Source: Nitrospira sp. (lineage in GTDB: Bacteria; Nitrospirota; Nitrospiria; Nitrospirales; UBA8639). From it: a stretch of DNA of 40,068 nt. Shown here one piece after another: positions 35,794 to 40,068 of the stretch. The stretch covers positions 1-40,068 of the forward strand of contig WTGX01000014.1 of NCBI GenBank assembly GCA_011523385.1. The letters are read 5' to 3'. The notes under the pieces were generated by a model. It saw only the letters and a list, made by a program, of their open reading frames with translations, was not told where the DNA came from and did no database searches. A program made the translations under genes and the position numbers. The stretch's first letter is position 1. Each line of letters begins with the position of its first letter.

Positions 35794-35868
35794 AGGCGCG
35801 TAGCTCAGGGGGAGAGCGCTACCTTGACACGGTAGAGGTCGGCGGTTCAATACCGCCCGCGCCTACCA
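35794..35868 (+). tRNA. tRNA-Val (anticodon GAC)
   Basis: A complete cloverleaf of 75 bases including encoded CCA: acceptor AGGCGCG/CGCGCCT, D stem GCTC/GAGC, anticodon stem CTACC/GGTAG with loop TTGACAC (anticodon GAC), variable AGGTC, T arm GGCGG-TTCAATA-CCGCC. It decodes GUC/GUU valine codons. The first pair is A-U. thrS begins 45 bases downstream, so read-through transcription is possible. Confidence 0.95.
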
Positions 35869-35913
35869 CCTTCTTCCTCCGGGGGAAGGCAGATAACGGG
35901 AGATTTCAGGCGT

Positions 35914-37884
35914 ATGTCAGTTTCGATTGAGGCCGAAAAAGTCCAAGGCGAATGCATCGAAATCTCGTTGCCGGGGACCGGTACGAAGTCCTTTCGGCCC
36001 GGGGTCACGGCGCGCGAGGCGTTGACGGAGATGACGGGGACGCTTCCGCCGGAGGTGTTCGCCGTGAGGATTGACGGACAACCCGGCGACCTGAGCGCGC
36101 CTCTGACCAAGAGCGCCACGCTGGAGCCGGTGACCTTTGCGTCGGAGGACGGGAAGGAAATTTACCGCCACAGCAGCACCCATATCATGGCTCAGGCCGT
36201 GAAAGACGTGTTTCCGTCGGCCAACCTGACGATCGGACCGGCCATACACGAGGGCTTCTATTACGACTTTTCTTTTGAACGGCCGTTCACGCCGGAGGAT
36301 TTGGAAAAAATCGAGGCCCGGGCGCACGAGATCATTCAAGAAAATTATTCCGTACACCGCCTGGAAATGTCGAAGGAAGACGCGATCAAGCTGTTTCGGG
36401 AAAAAGGGGAAGCCTTCAAGGTCGAAATTATCGAACAGATCGAGGATAACGTCGTCTCCCTCTACCAGCAGGGCAACTTCATCGACTTGTGCCGGGGCCC
36501 GCACGTGGGCGCAACCGGTCAGGTGAAAGCGTTCAAGTTGTTGAACGCCGCGGGCGCATATTGGCGGGGGGATGAACGCAATCCGATGCTCCAGCGCATT
36601 TACGGGACCTCGTTCCCCGCGCAGGCTGACCTGGATGCCCATCTCCAGAAACTCGAAGAAATCAAACGCCGTGATCATCGGAAACTCGGCAAGGAACTGG
36701 ATCTGTTCAGCAGCCCCGACGACACGGGACCGGGCTTGATTCTCTGGCATCCCAAGGGAGCGCTGGTCCGGTTGTTGATCGAAAATTTCTGGCGCGACAG
36801 CCACATGAAGAACGGCTATGAACTGATCTATTCCCCGCACGTGGCCCGGTTGGAGTTGTGGAAGACCAGCGGGCATGTGGACTATTACAAGGAGAACATG
36901 TTTGCGCCCATGGCCGTGGAGGCGGGTGAGTACCAATTGAAGCCCATGAATTGCCCGTTTCACATCATGGTGTACAAGTCGCACTTGCGCAGCTACCGGG
37001 AACTGCCCATTCGCTATGGAGAGTTGGGAACGGTCTATCGCTACGAGCGATCAGGGGTGCTGCATGGCCTCATGCGGGTTCGGGGATTCACACAGGATGA
37101 CGCGCACATCTTCTGCCGTCCTGACCAGATCGAATCCGAAGTCGGAAAAGTCCTGGATTTCACGATGTTTGTCCTCCGGCGCTTCGGCTTCACGGAATTC
37201 GCGTTGTATCTGTCCACGCGACCGGAAAAAGCCGTCGGCGCCGTGGAAAAGTGGGATCAGGCCACGGAGGCCCTCGAAGCCGCGCTGAAAAACAGCGGGT
37301 TTCCGTATCAGATCGACCCCGGCGAAGGGGTGTTTTACGGACCGAAAATCGATCTGAAAATCCACGACGCGTTGGGCCGGGCCTGGCAATGTTCGACCGT
37401 GCAAATCGACTTCAATAATCCCGAACGCTTCGGCCTGTCCTATATCGGGGAAGATGGCGCGGCGCACCAACCGATCATGATTCATCGGGCGCTGATGGGA
37501 TCCATCGAACGGTTTTTCGGCATTCTGATTGAACACTATGCCGGCGCCTTTCCGACGTGGCTCGCTCCGGTCCAGGCCATCGTGCTGCCCATTACGGACA
37601 AACAGGCTGAGTATGCGTCACTCGTCCGGGACCGCTTGGCGGGCGTAGGGTTGCGTGCCTCGATGGACTTGCGAAAAGAAAAAGTTGGGCTCAAAATCCG
37701 CGAAGCCGAAAAAGCCAAGATTCCCTATATGCTCGTCGTTGGAGACCGGGAACGGGAGGCCGAATCGGTCTCCGTGCGAAAACGCAGTGGGACCAACGTG
37801 GGGACGCTGCCAATCAGCGAGGTGATAGATCTGATTCGACAAGATATGCCAGCAGAACCATTGACCAGTTCATCTGTTCACTGA
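35914..37884 (+). CDS. thrS: Threonine--tRNA ligase
   Basis: 656 residues. N-terminal TGS domain (residues about 10-75), then the editing domain with HSSTHIMAQAV, a His-rich second-domain site, the class II catalytic core with motif 2 (GTVYRYERSGVLHGLMRVRG then FTQDDAHIFC), zinc-ligand Cys in PMNCPFHIMVYK, motif 3 near MIHRALMGSIERFFG, and a C-terminal anticodon domain. GGGAGA lies about 11 bases before the ATG. infC overlaps its stop by one base (TGATG). Confidence 0.96.
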   Translation: MSVSIEAEKVQGECIEISLPGTGTKSFRPGVTAREALTEMTGTLPPEVFAVRIDGQPGDLSAPLTKSATLEPVTFASEDGKEIYRHSSTHIMAQAVKDVFPSANLTIGPAIHEGFYYDFSFERPFTPEDLEKIEARAHEIIQENYSVHRLEMSKEDAIKLFREKGEAFKVEIIEQIEDNVVSLYQQGNFIDLCRGPHVGATGQVKAFKLLNAAGAYWRGDERNPMLQRIYGTSFPAQADLDAHLQKLEEIKRRDHRKLGKELDLFSSPDDTGPGLILWHPKGALVRLLIENFWRDSHMKNGYELIYSPHVARLELWKTSGHVDYYKENMFAPMAVEAGEYQLKPMNCPFHIMVYKSHLRSYRELPIRYGELGTVYRYERSGVLHGLMRVRGFTQDDAHIFCRPDQIESEVGKVLDFTMFVLRRFGFTEFALYLSTRPEKAVGAVEKWDQATEALEAALKNSGFPYQIDPGEGVFYGPKIDLKIHDALGRAWQCSTVQIDFNNPERFGLSYIGEDGAAHQPIMIHRALMGSIERFFGILIEHYAGAFPTWLAPVQAIVLPITDKQAEYASLVRDRLAGVGLRASMDLRKEKVGLKIREAEKAKIPYMLVVGDREREAESVSVRKRSGTNVGTLPISEVIDLIRQDMPAEPLTSSSVH

Positions 37885-38405
37885 TGGGTAGAACGGTCAC
37901 TGCCAAACATCGCGTGAATCATCTGATTCGGGTGCCCGAGGTCCGGGTGATCGGATCAGAAGGTGAACAACTTGGGATCCTCAAAACTTCCGAGGCACTC
38001 AAACGGGCCCATGAGGGTGGGTATGATCTGGTCGAGGTCGCGCCCACCAGCACGCCGCCGGTGTGCCGGATCATGGATTATGGAAAATTCAAGTACGAAC
38101 AGAGCAAGAAAGAACATAAGACGCGCCAGCATCAGAAATCGACGCAGGTAAAGGAAATCAAGCTTCGTCCGCGAACGGACAAACATGACCTTGAAACCAA
38201 AGTTCGCCGGATCGTGGAGTTCTTGGAAGAGGGGATCAAAACCAAAGTGACGGTCATGTTTCGAGGCCGGGAAATGGCGAACCAAAATCTAGGCCGGCAG
38301 GCCATGGAAAGGGTTCGGGAAGAGCTCAAGGATGTGGCAACAATCGAAATGGAGCCCAGGATGGAAGGGCGCAATCTGTATATGATTGTGTCGCCCAAGA
38401 ATTAA
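37884..38405 (+). CDS. infC: Translation initiation factor IF-3
   Basis: 173 residues. IF-3 prevents premature subunit joining and checks the start codon. N domain: NHLIRVPEVRVIGSEGEQLG, EALKRAHEGGYDLVEVAPTS, RIMDYGKFKYEQSKKEHK; C domain: LRPRTDKHDLETKVRRIVEF, TVMFRGREMANQNLGR, RMEGRNLYMIVSPK. ATG start overlaps the thrS stop, rather than the rare AUU start used in E. coli, so IF-3 autoregulation via AUU is not expected. Confidence 0.96.
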   Translation: MGRTVTAKHRVNHLIRVPEVRVIGSEGEQLGILKTSEALKRAHEGGYDLVEVAPTSTPPVCRIMDYGKFKYEQSKKEHKTRQHQKSTQVKEIKLRPRTDKHDLETKVRRIVEFLEEGIKTKVTVMFRGREMANQNLGRQAMERVREELKDVATIEMEPRMEGRNLYMIVSPKN

Positions 38406-38417
38406 GGGGATGAGGAC

Positions 38418-38621
38418 ATGGCACGCATGAAGCTGAAAAGTCATTCGGGAGCAGCCAAACGGTTTAAGCGTACGGGAAGCGGAAAATTCCTGAGACGGAA
38501 GGCGGGATTGCGACACATCCTGACCACGAAAAACGCCAAACGGAAAAGTCGTCTGGGCGATACGGTGGTCGTCGCCAAACCGGATCAGGCCTCGCTGGCC
38601 CGGCTCTTGCCCTATTCCTGA
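38418..38621 (+). CDS. rpmI: 50S ribosomal protein L35
   Basis: 67 residues, basic: [40 protein letters not shown], and the [12 protein letters not shown] tail, all L35-like. GGGGATGAGGA provides the Shine-Dalgarno. It lies 12 bases after infC in the usual infC-rpmI-rplT order. Confidence 0.95.
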   Translation: MARMKLKSHSGAAKRFKRTGSGKFLRRKAGLRHILTTKNAKRKSRLGDTVVVAKPDQASLARLLPYS

Positions 38622-38652
38622 TTTGTCGGACACGCGAAGCCCGGTGTTTCAT

Positions 38653-38673
38653 CGGAGAAGAGCTATTGCTCCG
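38653..38673 (+). promoter_or_regulatory. Hairpin in the rpmI-rplT gap
   Basis: CGGAG (38653-38657) pairs with CTCCG (38669-38673), with an inner GAGC/GCTC alternative. The rpmI-rplT gap is 133 bases, unusually long for this operon. L20 autoregulation sites occur in other bacteria, but the resemblance is not shown here. Confidence 0.3.
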
Positions 38674-38754
38674 GGACAGGGTGGGCCAGCGCGGCCATAC
38701 AAGTCCTGAGAGATAGACAACATTCAATATTCTGAAACGAAGGAGTTCTAAGTC

Positions 38755-39108
38755 ATGCCACGTGTCAAAGGAGGTCCGCAGACTCGCCGCCGGAGAAACA
38801 AACGGCTGAAATTAGCCAAGGGGCAGTATGGGGGCAGAAGCAAACTGTTTCGGACGGCAACGGAATCAGTCGATAAAGGCCAAGTCTACGCGTATATTGG
38901 CCGGCGACATCGGAAAAGAGATTTCCGGCGACTGTGGATTACGAGGATCTCGGCCGCGGTCAAAGCGCACGGGTTATCCTACAGCCGGTTTATCCATGAG
39001 CTGACCAAAGCCAACATCGCCTTGAACCGGAAGATGCTGTCGGAAATGGCCATTCACGATCCGGAAGGGTTTAAATCCCTGACCGACCTGGCAAAATCCG
39101 CAGCCTGA
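38755..39108 (+). CDS. rplT: 50S ribosomal protein L20
   Basis: 117 residues. MPRVKGGPQTRRRRNKRLKL, AKGQYGGRSKLFRTATESVD, RRHRKRDFRRLWITRISAAV, YSRFIHELTKANIALNRKML: full L20 match. Needed for 23S assembly and, in many bacteria, represses its own operon. AAGGAG lies 10 bases upstream. It is the last core gene before the defence-like remnants. Confidence 0.96.
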   Translation: MPRVKGGPQTRRRRNKRLKLAKGQYGGRSKLFRTATESVDKGQVYAYIGRRHRKRDFRRLWITRISAAVKAHGLSYSRFIHELTKANIALNRKMLSEMAIHDPEGFKSLTDLAKSAA

Positions 39109-39147
39109 ACCCACCTCAAATTTGACTTGACATTAAGTGCCGTATGC

Positions 39148-39252
39148 CTATTTGAGGGGCAATTCAAGGGCGATGGCGAACTCGTCAGAACTGAACGAGC
39201 GGTCTTCGCGTACTTCTTGGCGAAGCGTAACGATTTTGTACCAGGGTTCCAT
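39148..39252 (-). pseudogene. N-terminal stub of a DUF499-type ATPase
   Basis: A 34-residue minus frame starting at an ATG (39252-39250) that overlaps the stop of the DUF5615 gene by one base. It begins MEPWYKIVTLRQEVREDRSF, then SSDEFAIALE, which matches the N-terminus I know for DUF499 (COG1483) proteins (MxPWxKVVTPRxxVRxGxxxxxEFAxxLxxV), then breaks off as LPLK and a stop. Intact DUF499 proteins are near 1000 residues. The breakpoint falls about 45 bases after the rplT stop. It is a deletion relic. Confidence 0.65.
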
Positions 39253-39626
39253 TACTCGTCACCTTGGTGGTTGTCTGTTCCGGATCGCAACCGTACCCGT
39301 TCCCGTGTCACCACAATGATTGTCCCGTCGTGCATCGCATCAGCGTGATGCGCGATGAGATCCCGCATGGCGGCCACTTTCTCTGCAATCCGCATCCCGA
39401 CGAAGCGAACGACACATGGGTGTGGCAGCCGGCGCACAAAGATCAGTTCGCCGAAGTCCTTGTCTTCTGTGATGAGTACACGCTGTTCCTGAGTGGCCAT
39501 GGCCAGTAGCGCTTCATCGATCGCACGAGAAAACCCGTCCCGGGCAGACACAACGTCGTGGCCAAGGTCGACCAATAATGCGTGCAAGCTTCGGGATGCA
39601 GCACACACGTCGAGAAGAAATTTCAC
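39252..39626 (-). CDS. DUF5615 PIN-like toxin
   Basis: 124 residues: MKFLLDVCAASRSLHALLVD, LGHDVVSARDG, ALLAMATQEQRVLITEDKDF, GELIFV, IVRFVGMR-type strand. This is the DUF5615 PIN-like fold, with Asp6 and the TEDKDFG acidic motif as candidate catalytic residues. Its start overlaps the DUF433 gene by four bases, the standard toxin-antitoxin pairing. The family usually acts as the ribonuclease toxin of the pair. Confidence 0.85.
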   Translation of the reverse strand: MKFLLDVCAASRSLHALLVDLGHDVVSARDGFSRAIDEALLAMATQEQRVLITEDKDFGELIFVRRLPHPCVVRFVGMRIAEKVAAMRDLIAHHADAMHDGTIIVVTRERVRLRSGTDNHQGDE

Positions 39627-39880
39627 AAGGTCTCTCGTATGGGAACACGCTCATACACGTGGTCACCCGCCAGTGAACGGTGGGCAAACAGCAGGCACGC
39701 TTGGACATCCTCGGCGGTCAGATCCGGATACTCATTGAGAATCGTCTCCGCCGTGTCCCCTGCCGCCAGCATTCCCAAGACGTGTTCTACCGCAATCCGC
39801 ATGTCGCGAATGATGGGCTTACCGCCAAAGACATCCACACGCACGGTGATGCGCTTGAGGAGTTCAGAATGTGTGTTCAT
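39623..39880 (-). CDS. DUF433 antitoxin
   Basis: 85 residues with a strong GGAGGAAGGC Shine-Dalgarno. VFGGKPIIRDMRIAVEHVLG, then AAGDTAETILNEYPDLTAED and VQACLLFAHRSL, is the DUF433 winged-helix domain, which neutralises DUF5615 toxins. It sits 65 bases downstream of the partial methylase gene and leads directly into the toxin. Confidence 0.88.
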   Translation of the reverse strand: MNTHSELLKRITVRVDVFGGKPIIRDMRIAVEHVLGMLAAGDTAETILNEYPDLTAEDVQACLLFAHRSLAGDHVYERVPIRETL

Positions 39881-39945
39881 GCCTTCCTCCGTGATTTATG
39901 ATGCGTACGACGTTGGATAACGCCTGACCGAAATCATCCATCCGG

Positions 39946-40068
39946 CTACCGCGGCACCGCCAGCAACATGGCGTCGAGCAGGCGTTTCTCGTCGCAGCCT
40001 TGAGGATAGAGGGCCGATAGCGAGTTGGCAAGCCGCAGGAAACCCGGACCGCGCTCCTGCTCAGCCTT
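39946..40068 (-). CDS. C-terminal fragment, probably DUF1156-type DNA methylase (start beyond window)
   Basis: Only the last 40 residues are visible: KAEQERGPGFLRLANSLSAL, then YPQGCDEKRLLDAMLLAVPR and a stop. The pattern RLAxxLxALYPxGxxEKRLLDAM resembles the ends of DUF1156 methyltransferases found in anti-phage islands with DUF499 ATPases. The nearby DUF499 stub supports this. A longer sequence is needed to be sure. Confidence 0.5.
   Translation of the reverse strand, partial: KAEQERGPGFLRLANSLSALYPQGCDEKRLLDAMLLAVPR

Noticed and set aside
35794-35868. tRNA-Val as the integration site of the 29-35.7 kb accessory segment
   Set aside because: No integrase gene and no copy of the tRNA 3' end is visible near the left border around 29.0 kb.
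39114-39157. CCTCAAAT/ATTTGAGG as rplT terminator, and TTGACA-16-TATTTG as a promoter
   Set aside because: The loop is nearly 30 bases with no T-tract, and no gene follows on the plus strand; the region is the deletion scar.

Overview
The window is a roughly 40 kb bacterial chromosomal segment of moderate-to-high GC. I read it as a member of Nitrospirota (Nitrospira-like), an inference from overall gene content and composition that marker-gene phylogeny would settle. It carries the replication-start neighbourhood: rnpA and rpmH at the left edge on the minus strand, an AT-rich region with DnaA boxes at 7551-7794, then dnaA, dnaN, gyrB and gyrA on the plus strand.

Layout. (1) 1-514: rnpA (cut by the window edge) and rpmH, driven by a near-consensus promoter. 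(2) 727-5238: a non-canonical block separating rpmH from dnaA, with a secreted phospholipase-D-type protein, a DUF697-like membrane protein, a tiny membrane ORF, a DUF4126 protein, a uracil-DNA-glycosylase-like protein and an orphan. (3) 5468-7550: hisS and two small DsrE-like genes. (4) 7551-15392: putative oriC, dnaA-dnaN-gyrB-gyrA. (5) 15393-17519: palindromic repeats, a small membrane protein and a toxin-antitoxin cluster in which hicA and parE are both truncated where they converge. (6) 17625-25946: dciA, smpB, engB, a secreted hypothetical, surA-like, mfd and a periplasmic metallo-beta-lactamase-fold protein. (7) 26236-29003: a Phd/PIN pair, a DASS-family transporter and a Fis-type regulator. 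(8) 29013-35676: a defence-type accessory segment with a P-loop kinase-Nudix fusion, an RHH-YfbU protein behind a palindromic promoter, a fused nuclease-methyltransferase with a specificity subunit (BcgI-like, no HsdR), and a small protein of unknown function. (9) 35794-39108: tRNA-Val(GAC), thrS, infC, rpmI, rplT. (10) 39148-40068: on the minus strand, the C-terminus of a probable DUF1156 methylase, a DUF433/DUF5615 toxin-antitoxin pair, and a 34-residue N-terminal stub of a DUF499-type ATPase. This looks like the broken edge of an anti-phage island abutting rplT.

How they work together: the core genes cover initiation (DnaA, DciA), clamp (DnaN), topology (GyrA/B), tRNA and ribosome supply (HisRS, ThrRS, IF3, L34, L35, L20, RNase P protein), ribosome rescue and assembly (SmpB, EngB), and transcription-coupled repair (Mfd). 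Between these blocks sit five toxin-antitoxin loci and two defence-like segments. The most interesting spots are the 29-35.7 kb accessory cluster, the truncated DUF499 scar beside rplT, the convergent truncated toxins at about 17.1 kb, and the separation of rpmH from the origin by an unusual membrane/nuclease block.
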